The notes under the pieces are model-generated. The model had not been told where the DNA came from. It did no database searches and worked only from the letters and a program-made list of their open reading frames with translations. From Pegoplata infirma (lineage: Eukaryota > Arthropoda > Insecta > Diptera > Anthomyiidae), in NCBI GenBank assembly GCA_963921195.1, contig OY992540.1:177415896-177479895 (forward strand): DNA of 64,000 bases, given 5' to 3'. A program made the translations under genes and the position numbers. This document shows, in pieces, positions 52,866 through 63,753 of this stretch (positions are counted from its first letter, which is position 1; each line of letters opens with the position of its first letter).

Positions 52866-53019
52866 AAGGTACCTACAGACGACGCAATATTATGTACAAT
52901 ATTCAATTATATTGAAGGTGTGGGGGTAATATTGACGATTGTACAATGGTCAATCTTACCCACACACCATCAATATAATTGAATATTGTACATAATATTG
53001 CGTCGTCTGTAGGTACCTT
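52866..53019. mobile_element. 154-bp palindromic MITE H, copy 2
   Basis: AAGGTACCTACAGACGACGC...GCGTCGTCTGTAGGTACCTT, the same length as the copy at 28665, inserted in X copy 2. Copy 2 keeps perfect outer arms, and the centre differs slightly between copies. Confidence 0.8.
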
Positions 53020-53129
53020 TAAAAAAACAAAAAAGTTTTAATATAGTATGAATACATAAAGTAATCAATGTATTTTTTTACTAACCAAATATTTACAAAT
53101 CAGATCCTATTTTTATTTATTTTTATAAT

Positions 53130-54581
53130 AGTGGAGCTCACATCATTTGCTTTTTGGCTGATAAACGGTGCAAACTTGATAAACTAGGAATATTTGCAAA
53201 GTGTGCAAAGTCACAACAACAAATTATATGGGTTTGACATTTCATTTGCACTTGCATTTATGCTCACGAATTTATTCATATCCTCACAAAAAACCAAGTG
53301 TATATTTCATTTGCACACGAAAATAAAATATATCTGTGAGGAAATAACAAACAGAGTTGCATTTAATTTGACATTTGAACAATCATAAAAATATTTTTAA
53401 TTAAAAAGTGGTGTTTGTTTAAAAAAAATAATTAAATCAATTAACAAAATAAGAAAAATGTTTTTATTAAGTAAAAAAATAAATAAAATGATAGTAAACG
53501 ATGTTAAGAAAATTGTTTTGACTTCTTCTTAACTCTTGTTTGGATGTGTGCGTTTGGAAAAATAACCCTGTAAGCATTTGGAAGAAATATCGCCTAGGAG
53601 AAATTGCGGCAATATCTTCTTTTTATCGTAATAAAAAAATCACCAAGTAGTATTGTTTAAATCTTCCTTTTATCATTTGGACGATATTTAAGCAATATTC
53701 AAAAAAAATATCTACATATTTTTTTGTCATTTATTAATCAAATAAATAAAAATATTTTGTTTCTGAAAATTAACAATTTTATTAATTTTCTTTTTATTGA
53801 AATTGGTTCCTGATTGCAAGTTTTTAAATATTTAAAAAACTAATTTGGGCATAACAGAAGGTAAGAAATGTCTCAACGTCTGCAAGAAGCATACAATTAA
53901 ATAATATTTTATTTAAGGTAAACAAGCATCGACGAAATTGAAAATTCTGGCAGAGCTCAAGTTCTCGTAAGTAAGCAGAGGAAATTGTTAGTTCACGGCT
54001 AAAATTTTTATGGAGAAAAATAGTTGATTTTCATTTTATAATGAACGATTTTTTGTAAAATATTTATGTATGTCATTTCTATTTAATTCAATAAAAGCCA
54101 TTACATTATCTCCATTGAGACAAAACGGCGACATAATCTTTTTATCTTCCACGAACAATACGATACTGTTTAGGCGATTTTCTGTCAATCTTCTGTGTAA
54201 AATTTTGAGTGATTTCCCAAATTTATCTTCCAAATGATTATCTGGCAATATTGCGCATTTATCTTCCAGAAGAATTGCTTTCGTATCCCCTGGACGTATC
54301 GCTTTCGGGACACGATTTCTACCAATGGGTGTTTCTTCCGCAATACGAAGAAGATATCCCCTGCAATACCATTTATCTTCCAGGCGATACGCTTGCGAAT
54401 CTTCTTCGTATCGAAATGCTTGCAGGGTAAAATTTACCCTTGTTTGGATGTGTGCGTGTGGAAAAATAAAATTTATATCAGTTTCCAACTGAATAAAACT
54501 GGGACGCTCACAACAAGTAACAAAATAATTTATTTTATCTGCATAATATGGAAATCGGGTGCAAATGACGTGAAAACCACT
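53130..54581. mobile_element. 1.45-kb AGTGG-ended DNA element, 3-bp AAT duplication
   Basis: Ends AGTGGAGCTCACATCATTTG and, read inward from the right, AGTGGTTTTCACGTCATTTG, flanked by AAT (53127-53129 and 54582-54584). It shares its tip and 3-bp target with the 9.8-kb element at 32005, so it may be a non-autonomous relative. It is itself interrupted by element J. Confidence 0.75.
53565..54428. mobile_element. Nested 864-bp element J between 30-bp direct repeats
   Basis: Ends ACCCTGTAAGCATTT / AAATGCTTGCAGGGT. A 30-bp sequence containing TTGTTTGGATGTGTGCGT occurs just left (53535-53564) and about 10 bases to the right (54439-54468) with one difference. The interior repeats the word TTATCTTCC(A) many times, which produces the 192-aa frame at 54036-54614 on the minus strand with recurring L-E-D-K; that frame is not called as a gene. 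Confidence 0.6.
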
Positions 54582-54669
54582 AATATTAAATATTTTTATA
54601 AGAAACAAACACATAAAATAATTTTATAATAGATAAACACGATTCACATTGCTACCAACTCACTCGTCA

Positions 54670-55460
54670 CACTGAAAAAAAAAAAAAACCGTCGTGATAT
54701 AAATGAAATGGATTCATTATTTTGTTTTCATTTAACCAATGAAGGAATTTATAAGAACAATTAAAATTCATGCATATTAGGAACAAATTTCATAAAATTT
54801 GCTTCATTAGATTTCATAGTTTCATAAAAAAATGTCATTAAATTTAGTTTATAAAACTTTTTGCTGCTTGACGCCTGTCGAGTCGAGTCTGTTTAGTCCG
54901 TATTTGGCGCGCAAAATGACACAAATAAAAAACAGCTGATAAGTGCGGCACGAATTAATTTTGTGATTTTGTAGACTTTTGTTACAAAAATTAAAATAAA
55001 ATCTAATTGATAAAATATATATTTAAAAAATTCGAGTTGTTTTAAATTTTGTCGTGGTTATTAAAATTTAAGGATATAGTAAAATTGTGTGTGTGAAAAC
55101 TATGTGAAATATAAATAAAAAAAGAGTGTGAAAGCATTTTCCATCTTGTTTTTGTGATTTTTTTAGACTATACGAAATTTAAAATAAATTATTAAGTTTA
55201 TATTTAATGAAATCTGCGCTGTTTTATATTATTTAGTGGGTTTTCTAATGTACATATTACATTTAAATGTTGGAGTAAAGTTTTGTGTGAGATAACTTAG
55301 TGAAAACCATTAGAAAAATTGAAAGTTTATTTTGCTCAAGTCAAGTTTTCGTCCACCACTTCAAATCTGATAAAACTTTGTGCATCCACTAAGGAGCTCA
55401 TCCTGAGTCCAGTGGTATATTTTTTGTCGTGAGCAAACAAGTGAAAATACAAAGGGTCAA
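54670..55460. other. No gene recognised
   Basis: After the end of X sequence, an A run and CCGTCGTGATATAAATG open an unidentified AT-rich stretch. A GTCGAGTCGAGTCTG word near 54880 recalls the E family tip. No frame or motif is supportable. Confidence 0.4.
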
Positions 55461-55926
55461 CAACTTTGGCTGAATTGCAGTTTATGGGGCACACGGAAAT
55501 TAAAAAAACTAAAAACGCCACCCGACCAAGAATTAAAAAAGAAAAAATCCGAAATTAATGATTAGTGGCGCCGGACTCGGGAAGCACCTCTAAGCCCCGC
55601 ACAAAGTAGCGAATTTAGCACTGATTTTAACCGGCCTGCTACCCTAGAAAACTTTACTTTGCGGAGAGGGTGGGTTTAATGCATGGATTTTGTAATCCCT
55701 AAGCCCGGCCGAAGGCCGGCTACGCAGAAAAAAATTTTAAAACAAAAAAAAAATTTTTTTAAGATGTCCCTTCCCTGGATGTCCCTATTAAAGAGGACCC
55801 CAAAAAAGTTCCCGCGCCACTAATCAATAATTTTGTTTTTTTTTTTCTTTTTTAATTCTAAAGCGGATGGCGTTTTTAGTTTTTTCGATTTCAGTGTGCC
55901 CCATAAACTGCAATTTTGCCACAACT
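55461..55926. repeat. Inverted repeat K
   Basis: GCAGTTTATGGGGCACACGG and the following CTAAAAACGCCAC (about 55475-55522) return inverted at 55866-55915. Between them lies CCCGGCCGAAGGCCGGCTAC, the same GC-rich hairpin seen at 13210 and 13412. Short frames beginning in the arms (85 and 61 aa) share the same repeat-derived start and are not genes. Confidence 0.6.
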
Positions 55927-56097
55927 TTTTACGGGGATGATGGTTTTAATGTCATGGAATTTGTAATCCCTAAATTTTTTTTTCGTGTGAACGTAAACTT
56001 GACTTGTTCCTTGTATTTTTCTACAGGTGCCTATACACTTGCAGTATCGTTGTACATTTTGTTGGATGAAAGTTTGCAATTTTCCTTCACTTATACC

Positions 56098-56236
56098 ATA
56101 TTCGCATCATCTAAACTAGTTTAATTATTCGTTTTCCCCATACAATTTATTTGTCAAAATTAAACACAGTTTTAATTTGACGTTTAAATTGTATGGGAAA
56201 ACAAATAAATAAACTAGTTTAGATGATGCGAATATA
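56098..56236. repeat. Palindromic MITE-like repeat
   Basis: ATTCGCATCATCTAAACTAG near the left is mirrored by CTAGTTTAGATGATGCGAAT on the right, with arms of about 50 bp that also include the pair TTTTCCCCATACAATTTA / TAAATTGTATGGGAAAA. No clear target duplication. Confidence 0.6.
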
Positions 56237-56671
56237 GTATTACAAACTGCATTTCCACATTTAATAAATTACTACACCCAAAAAATTACATAGTAGCATA
56301 GTTAACAAAATCCATAGTTATTTCAAATAATTTTTAAATCAACTATTTATAATCAATAACAACTATGGACAAAGTTGATAACAACGAATTTTTATATTTG
56401 AAAAGTGAAAATATTAAAAAAATACAAGTGACAGAAGTACAAATAAACAAATTAAAAATAAATACATATTTTTTATTTTAAAAATTTAATCAAGAATTTT
56501 AATCAAACGTGCAAAATAATTTTTTTTGGAAAATAAACCTCCCTCCTTCAATAAACAAGGTGGCACAAAAGGTGAAAAAGGGAGAAACTATCAGACGAGC
56601 AAGGAAAATGGATTTGGTAAGAAATATTTTCATAAAAAATTAATCTTACTGTACACCGAGCGTTTCTAAGG
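56237..56671. other. No gene recognised
   Basis: AT-rich sequence with TAGTTATTTC-type words and a slightly purine-rich patch near 56570. Nothing supportable. Confidence 0.4.
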
Positions 56672-58226
56672 AAAAATATCTCAGAAAATTGTCTAAGCCT
56701 TTTTTTTCTATAGAACAAATCTCTCAGAATCTTATATTTTTTTTACAGAAAAAATGTCTTGGAATATAAGATTTTTTCTCAGCATCTGAGAATTTTTCTA
56801 TAGAAAAAATGTCTCAGAACCTAAGACTTTTTCTACAGAAAAAATGTTTCAAAATCTGAGACTTTTTCTATAGAAAAAATGTCTCAGAATCTGAAACTTT
56901 TTCTATAGAAAAAATGTCTCAGAATCTGAGACATTTTCTATATTCTATAGCAAAAATGTCTCAGAATCTGAGATTTTTTCTATAGAAAAAATGTCTCAAA
57001 ATCTGAGACATTTTCTATAGAAAAAATGTCTCAATATCTAAGACATTTTCTATAGAAAAAATGTCTCAAAATCTGAGAATTTTTCTATAGAAAAAATGTC
57101 TCAGAATTTGAGACTTTTCTATAGAAAAAATGTCTCAGAATCTGAGACTTTTTCTATAGAAAAAATGTCTCAGAATCTGAAACTTTTTCTATAAAAAAAA
57201 AATATCTCAGAATCTGAGACTTTTTCTATAGAAAACATGTTTCAGAATCTGAGACTTTTCTATAGCAAAAATGTCTCAGAATCTGAGATTTTTTTCTATA
57301 GAAAAAATGTCTCAAAATCTGAGACATTTTCTATAGAAAAAATGTCTCAAAATCTGAGAATTTTTCTATAGAAAAAATGAAAAAGACTTTTTCTACAGAA
57401 AAAATGTTTCAAAATTTGAAACTTTTTCTATAGAAAAAATGTCTCAGAATCTGAGATTTTTTCTTTAGAAAAAAATGTTACAGAATCTAAGACTTTTTCT
57501 ATAGCAAAAATGTCTCAGAATCTGAGATTTTTTCTATAGAAAAAATGTCTCAGAATCTGAGATTTTTTCTATAGAAAAAATGTGTCAAAATCTGAGACAT
57601 TTTCTATAGAAAAAATGTCTCAAAGTCTGAGACATTTTCTATAGAAAAAATGTCTCAAAATCTGAGAATTTTTCTATAGAAAAAATGTCTCAGAATTGAG
57701 ACTTTTTGTCTAATGTCTAATCTAATGTCTCAGAATCTGAGACTATTTCTATAGAAAAAATGTCTCAGAATCTGAGACTTTTTCTATAGAAAAAATGTCT
57801 CAAATTCTGAGGCATTTTTTCCATAGAATCTGAGAATTTTTCTATAGAAAAAATGTCTCAGAATCTGAGAATTTTTCTATAAAAAAATGTCTCAGAATCT
57901 GAAATGTCTCAAAATCTAACAATAAGAATTTTTCTATTTAAAAATGTTTCTGAATCGGAGAATTTTTCTATAGAAAAAATATCTCAAAACTTCAGAATAT
58001 ATTTTTCTATAGAAAAAATGTCTTAATATCTCAGAATTTTTCTAGTGAAAAAATGCCTCAGTCTGATAATTTTTCTATTGAAAAAATGGGTCAAATCTGA
58101 GATTTGTGCTATAGAAGTAATACCTCAGAATCTGAAAATTTTTCTATAGAAAAAATGTCTCAGAATCTGAGAATTTTTCTATAAAAAAAAATGTCTCAGA
58201 ATCTTAGAATTTTTCTATAAAAAAAT
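56672..58226. repeat. Minisatellite, ~34-bp unit built from two palindromes
   Basis: Roughly 45 tandem copies of a unit joining TCTCAGAATCTGAGA (palindromic) to TTTTTCTATAGAAAAA (perfect palindrome) through AATG. Central copies are nearly identical; both edges are degraded with single-base changes and partial units. No coding potential. Evenly spaced palindromes distinguish it from a CRISPR array, which this is not. Confidence 0.9.
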
Positions 58227-60663
58227 GTATTGTTACAATTTTTTTTTGTTATTTAGTAAAATTTCAAATTTATTTTCATTGTATAATAATTGTAATAATG
58301 AATTGTAAAATGGGTAATAAGGAAACCTTCCCTTTGTAAATTAAACCATTATTTTTTTCTCGCATGACATAAATAACTCACTAGAGCGATTGCAACAAAA
58401 TTCCTATACATGTTTATATGTGTGTACTATGGCAGAGATTGCAACCTGAAAAATCTATCTCAATTGTACTCAAATTCGGTCAAGTTTTAAACCAAAATTT
58501 TTTGTCTTACTTTAACAGACGGACAATAATATGAGTCATACTTTGTCTTACTAATTAATACGCAAAAGAATATAGAAAAAAAAAGTTAACTTCATTGTAT
58601 TAGTTTTTTTTTCGAACATAAATTCCAGACTCATTAGATTTTTGCACATTATGCAGATTTAATTACTGTCTATTAGTGAAGAGGTCAACATCAATTAATA
58701 ACCGTGAAAAAAAAAAGTTTAAAGTCGTAATAAAAAAAAAACCAAAAAAAAGATTACATAATTTTTATTGGAAAAATTGAAGATCAAATCAAAGTCATTT
58801 GAAACTAAATTTAAATATCAAGTCAAAGTCATTTGACAAAATTAATCAAAATTATTTTTTTTATAAAAGAAAACTATTCCAATAAAATTGTATTACAATA
58901 CAAGATTTTTTTTACAAATTAAATTTTTTTTGTACAACCAGACAAAACCGAGGTAAGAACATTGATTATATTTGTGTTTGCATTGGTTGTAAAATTTGGA
59001 TTTTCTCCTCCAGGGAAACCTCGGTTTGTATTTGGTGAATTTTATCCATTGCTGGCGACCAAAAAAAAAAATAATAAATTTTCCATTGTGCCAATACAAT
59101 ATTTTCCCGGAAGATATTTAATTAATGAAAAATTGAGCTAAATTACACTTGGTTGAGTCAACACAATCCTCAAATATCGCAGAAAGAATTGTGCTGATTT
59201 GGTTCAACAAAAAAAAAAGAATATACCCACGTGTATAGTTAGTGGAATTAATACGCACCATTGGTAACTTGTATATCGGTGATTCCATAAGGAATATCCC
59301 CAGTTTTTTTTTTTGGTAACAACTACATTACTACAACATTTTATTATAAACCGAACAGTTAAAATTTAAACATTTAAAAATTTAAAACAAAAACAAAATT
59401 TTGTAATATAAGGGAAAAAGTTAGCATAATTAAAAAAATTTAAAAACCCTAAATTTAAATGTTGAAAATTTAAATATCCTAAATTTAAATATTGAAAATT
59501 TACATATCCAAAATTTAAATATCCAAATTTAAATTATCAAAAATTTGGATATTCAAAATTTTGAACTATTTTCGTTTGCTTGAATTAAAAATGTAATTCA
59601 ATTCAAAGTTATTAAATTAAATTATATATTCATTAAATTATATATTTGAACCTTAACTTATTTACTTAAAATTTGATTTAAGTTAAATGAAGTTTTGATT
59701 CAACTTTTTTTTACAAAAAAAAAACCCAAAATGTCATAATTTTTTTTTCCTTCTATCATATAATAATTAAAAATATCATTCACCATATATTATAAATTTT
59801 TTTCCAGTGTACTATTGTATCTAATAATTATGTTTAGTCATCATCTCTAACAAATTTATAAAGTTAAATTTCTCAGATTGCAACCAACATTCCGTGCTGG
59901 GCCCATCAAAAGGAACGTCGAGAAACATAAAACATAAATTCTTTTACGATTTGTAAGTAATGATCTACTAAACATCTAATTTTATTATTATTATATTCTT
60001 TAAAGTCAGTCAGTCAGTCCGTTCCCATTTCGTTCCGTTCAAGGTTAAATAAAGAAAAAGCGAAAAAAAAGGTTCTTCTTTATTTCTTATTATCATCATA
60101 TTTAGTTATCATAGTACACTCCATGAGTAATGTTATATTGTAAAATTAGGGATATATTTTTTTTTCTCTCATATTTTAAGAATTTTTATTAATAAAATTT
60201 CCAATGAATTATAAATTTAAAATAATGAATCTCTAAATTTTTGTCTAATTGGGAATGACTGCCATAACGATATGTGATTTTATGTAAGTATAACAGGTCA
60301 TGTCATTAATGGGACAGTTTTTACAAAACGGGTATTTTGACTGTCTAGGAGTCTGACGTTGGTTCAGTAGGGAGGGAAAAATGTACCCATATGATATACC
60401 ATCTTTATCATAATTTAATTTGATATTTTCTTTATTTCAACTTTCGATATATCTACTCTATGGCGTTTCTTTTGGTATGAAGAGTAGTTTAATATGTTTA
60501 TACGCACGATACAAGGGTTGAGAACCATCATTGCCATTTCCAAGGCTAGCTGGGAAACATACATTCATGCCAATACACCTTTTTATCATTTAAACGGTTT
60601 TGTTTTATTAACAGAAATTGAGAAAAACAATTTTTATTATTCAAAACTTACCGGCGTATAACA
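58227..60663 (+). repeat. Candidate 5' LTR region of LTR element 3
   Basis: AT-rich, with no gene. It ends ...GGCGTATAACA (CA at 60662-60663), four bases before a primer binding site, so its right end is a plausible LTR end. A leftward limit cannot be set because the 3' LTR lies outside the window. An AATAAA at about 60048 followed by T/G-rich sequence could be the polyadenylation signal. ATTTAAAT-rich short repeats occur at 59440-59560. Confidence 0.4.
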
Positions 60664-60667
60664 TATA

Positions 60668-60680
60668 TGGCTCCCAACGT
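60668..60680 (+). promoter_or_regulatory. Partial tRNA-Lys primer binding site, element 3
   Basis: TGGCTCCCAACGT matches the first 13 bases of the site in element 2, after which the match ends. Retroelement primer sites can work with a shortened match, but mutation is equally possible. Confidence 0.55.
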
Positions 60681-61434
60681 AAATGAAATTAAAATTACAT
60701 CTGTATTATTTCGTCGTTTTAGAAATAAAACGTCCACAAAAATTCTATTTCGAATGTTGAAAGTATTTAAAATACAAATTTTTGTTGGCTTAAAAAAAAA
60801 ATTTTTTTTTATCAAGTCTTAAGCTTGAAGAGTTTCATCAAATAAATATTTCAGTTGTAAAGTCATAGTTTTTTGGATATCATCAAATCTGAATCTAGTT
60901 GCGTACATGTGAAATATGTGTTTTATTTTATAGCCAACTTTAGTCTCGGTTTTTATTCTGTGAGTCCATGTTCTAAAATAATAGTTTTGGTTCTTGTTGC
61001 AACTGATTAAAACCTAGACCTTGTGATGAAAATATGATTCAAGTCCACTGTAGACTTTAATAAGTCTGAATTGTTGTAGTTTTGATTTTCATCACTTAAT
61101 TATTTTGTAATATATATCAAAAATTATATATCAATGAAAAAGTAGATCAGTTATTTAGCCTGAAGCCAAATCCTTTGCACTTTTTCTTATTGACATGACC
61201 TTGAACTTCATATTATAATTTTCGTTATTGGTTGTCATTCCCAGACATTCACTATAAATTTATATTTTGATTATTTTTTTTATTAATATTTATAATTTTT
61301 TTTAAACATACTACATACATAAAAAATTCATATAAATAATTATTTGTAATTTTTTTTTGGGACAAGATCGTTGATTTATTTTTTTTTTGAAAGAATCAGA
61401 ATACCTGATTTACATGTTATTTGTCCCAAGCGTT

Positions 61435-63753
61435 ATGAATCGTTATCAATTGAGAGAATCAACTCGCGGTGCTATTAAAAAGACAGGTCGTGGGGCTCAT
61501 AACAGTTCGACTAATCAGGGCCATATTGGTAGTAACAGCTCTTTTGGTCGTGGTAGAAATTCGTCTACAACCGGTAATAATATTTCCATAAACCTACAAG
61601 ACGGTGTTGGTACAACTACAAACCAACCAAAAGTAGTGCATTCACCTATTATTAAAAATACAAAATCAAATCCTGAACAGGTTTCTTTAACTCCAAGCTT
61701 TCAATTGCCCTCAAGTTTAAATAATACCCTATCAAATTCGAATATAAACACTTCAGTTTTGATTTCTCCCAAATTACCCACGAGTTCAAATAACTCCCTT
61801 TCAACATCTAAAAATTTATCATCAAGTTCGTCGATTCAAAACGATACCCATATAAACATTATGGATACTGAAAATAGGCATTCATTGCCTCATACACAGT
61901 TGTTTGTCTCTTTAGAAGACTTAGCTTCGGGGCCAGTTTCTAATGGACAACAAAACCAACTTGAACTTCAATCTACTTCTAACACTGCTATCCCTGCAGC
62001 TACAATTTCTAATAGTAATACGTCATCGACTCCTGTCACTTCTTTTGATTCCTTAATCGCTTTAATGGAACAATCAATGAGAAAGACCCAAGAGGAGTTT
62101 CGAAAAGAATTGTCCTCCGTTAAGGAAAGCATTTCAAAAATCGGAAATACAAATCCAAATCCCCAAAATCAATTTTACACTCTGCCTTCGAATACGCAGC
62201 CAAGTGCTGTTAACTCAAACTCAAATTTGCAAAGACAAACAGGATTTACACATAATGGACAGTCAGAAACTGGTAATTCAAGTATTAATTCTGAAAAACA
62301 ACCAAATAATGCATTGACAAATGTTCCTAATTCCAATACTAATTCACAGATGCAATCAGAACTTTTACTTAATTATAGTCAGTCAAATACTGCCAATTTT
62401 AATAAAAATTCTGATAGACAAAGAGAAAACTTACCGAGTATGAGTTCTCAACCCAAACGCTTACCTCATTTTATACAATCCAATCAGACTAATTCAAACG
62501 CAAATATGCAAGGGCAACCAATAAATTTGTTAAACGTTCAAGGGCAACCAATAAATTTATCTAACGCTCAAGGGCAATCAGAAAATTTGCCAAATTACCA
62601 AAGACAGCAAGAAATTTGTTATTTTCAAAGACAACATTTACCAAATTTCCAAAGGCAACCAGAAATGTCTAATTTTCAAACACAACAAGAAATGTTGCTA
62701 AATTTTCAAAGACAACAGGAAATGTTGCCAAATTTTCAAAATCAACAACAGGCAATTTTGCCAAATTTTCAGGAACAACAAGAAAGTTTGCCTAACTCAA
62801 ATATAAATTTTCAAAGACAAGGACAAACTTTGTTAAGACCTTCAAACTTTAACTCACCTAATGTGATACTATCCCTTGATGGTCAAAATATAGCAGATGA
62901 TGCACATGTTAAAGTGGAAAAATGGAATATTAAATTTGACGGTTCAGGCCACATAGATGATTTTCTTTTTCAAGTTGAGACGATTGCTTCTCGTTCGAAA
63001 TGTTCGGAAGGTCATTTGTTATCTAACTTCCATGTTCTTCTGAAGGGTAAAGCTGATCAATGGTACTGGCAGTTTACCAAACGAAATCCTCAACCGTCAT
63101 ATGAATTACTTAAAGCAGCTATTTCTAGCGAATATGGTAATTTAGATTACGAACATGACAAGCTTTTGAAGATGAAGATGCGGAAACAAAACCCTAAGGA
63201 AACGTATGACGATTTCCATGCAGCAATAGTTTCAATGAATCTCAGGCTTAAAAAACCTCTAAGTGACACAGAGTTAATTGACATAATAGTAGTGAATGTA
63301 AATCCACAGATGATATTTATGTTATTTAGTGAACCGCGTATTAATTTGAATGCTTTTAGATTAAAAGCACGCGAGGCAGAAATTACTATTCGGAGCAACA
63401 AATTTTCAATTCCTTTTTCAAGTCAAAGTCGTAATTTAAGCGAATTAGAATCCCCTTTCTCTGACGAAGATGATTCGGAAGTGAATGATCCACAACTTGA
63501 AGCAATTCAAGCCTATACAAAGCGAAATAAATACGATTACTCAAAGATTCAATGTTGGAACTGTCTAGCATTTGGACATTCCTTTATTTATTGTCCAAAA
63601 ATAATAGACAGGAAATTTTGTCTTAAATGTGGTCATGCAGACGTATTGACTCCTGACTGCCCTAACAAACATGGCTATCAGGGAAACCGAAAAATGGGCG
63701 AAATGGCTACCGGGGACACTCGTCCATCCCGACTAACCCCGAGTTCAAAATAA
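61435..63753 (+). CDS. gag: Gag of LTR element 3
   Basis: 772 aa from the ATG at 61435. The frame is open further upstream, with another ATG at 61414. 61435 is preferred because the encoded N-terminus (L-R-E-S-T-R-G) resembles that of Gag 1 (L-R-S-G-R). The first 430 residues are Asn/Ser/Gln-rich. About 62500-62830 encodes tandem repeats on the pattern N-F-Q-R-Q-Q-E-M-L-P. The Gag core (about 62900-63390) includes W-N-I-K-F-D-G, W-Y-W-Q-F and T-Y-D-D-F-H. The zinc region has C707-C710-H715-C720 and a second cluster C729-C732-C742-H746. No RING finger. Confidence 0.85.
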   Translation: MNRYQLRESTRGAIKKTGRGAHNSSTNQGHIGSNSSFGRGRNSSTTGNNISINLQDGVGTTTNQPKVVHSPIIKNTKSNPEQVSLTPSFQLPSSLNNTLSNSNINTSVLISPKLPTSSNNSLSTSKNLSSSSSIQNDTHINIMDTENRHSLPHTQLFVSLEDLASGPVSNGQQNQLELQSTSNTAIPAATISNSNTSSTPVTSFDSLIALMEQSMRKTQEEFRKELSSVKESISKIGNTNPNPQNQFYTLPSNTQPSAVNSNSNLQRQTGFTHNGQSETGNSSINSEKQPNNALTNVPNSNTNSQMQSELLLNYSQSNTANFNKNSDRQRENLPSMSSQPKRLPHFIQSNQTNSNANMQGQPINLLNVQGQPINLSNAQGQSENLPNYQRQQEICYFQRQHLPNFQRQPEMSNFQTQQEMLLNFQRQQEMLPNFQNQQQAILPNFQEQQESLPNSNINFQRQGQTLLRPSNFNSPNVILSLDGQNIADDAHVKVEKWNIKFDGSGHIDDFLFQVETIASRSKCSEGHLLSNFHVLLKGKADQWYWQFTKRNPQPSYELLKAAISSEYGNLDYEHDKLLKMKMRKQNPKETYDDFHAAIVSMNLRLKKPLSDTELIDIIVVNVNPQMIFMLFSEPRINLNAFRLKAREAEITIRSNKFSIPFSSQSRNLSELESPFSDEDDSEVNDPQLEAIQAYTKRNKYDYSKIQCWNCLAFGHSFIYCPKIIDRKFCLKCGHADVLTPDCPNKHGYQGNRKMGEMATGDTRPSRLTPSSK
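63681..63687 (+). promoter_or_regulatory. Predicted -1 frameshift heptamer, element 3
   Basis: GGGAAAC in gag phase (G_GGA_AAC), placed just after the last Gag zinc ligand as in elements 1 and 2. A stem at ideal distance is less clear here; GGAC/GTCC and CGGG/CCCG pairs lie 20 or more bases downstream. Confidence 0.5.

Larger units (their letters stand above)
31895..54669 (+). mobile_element. X element copy 2, split by four insertions
   Basis: Starts CACTCAACCAAAAATC after TA (31893-31894). Its pieces, in order, are 31895-32004, 41778-42037, 52823-52865, 53020-53129 and 54582-54669. They follow the order of X1 and are separated by the 9.8-kb AGTGG element, LTR element 2, MITE H and the small AGTGG element. 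The right end of X is not found; the sequence leaves X after CTCACTCGTCAC. Confidence 0.7.

Noticed and set aside
54036..54614. 192-aa minus-strand frame with L-E-D-K repeats
   Set aside because: It spans the edge of two nested elements and arises from repeated TTATCTTCC words; no domain or conserved pattern.
56672..58226. CRISPR-like regular repeat array
   Set aside because: Units are contiguous with no unique spacers, and the sequence is eukaryotic; it is a minisatellite.
61387..61434. Upstream start for Gag 3 at a TTG codon
   Set aside because: TTG is not a plausible start here; ATG at 61435 (or 61414) is better and aligns with the Gag 1 N-terminus.
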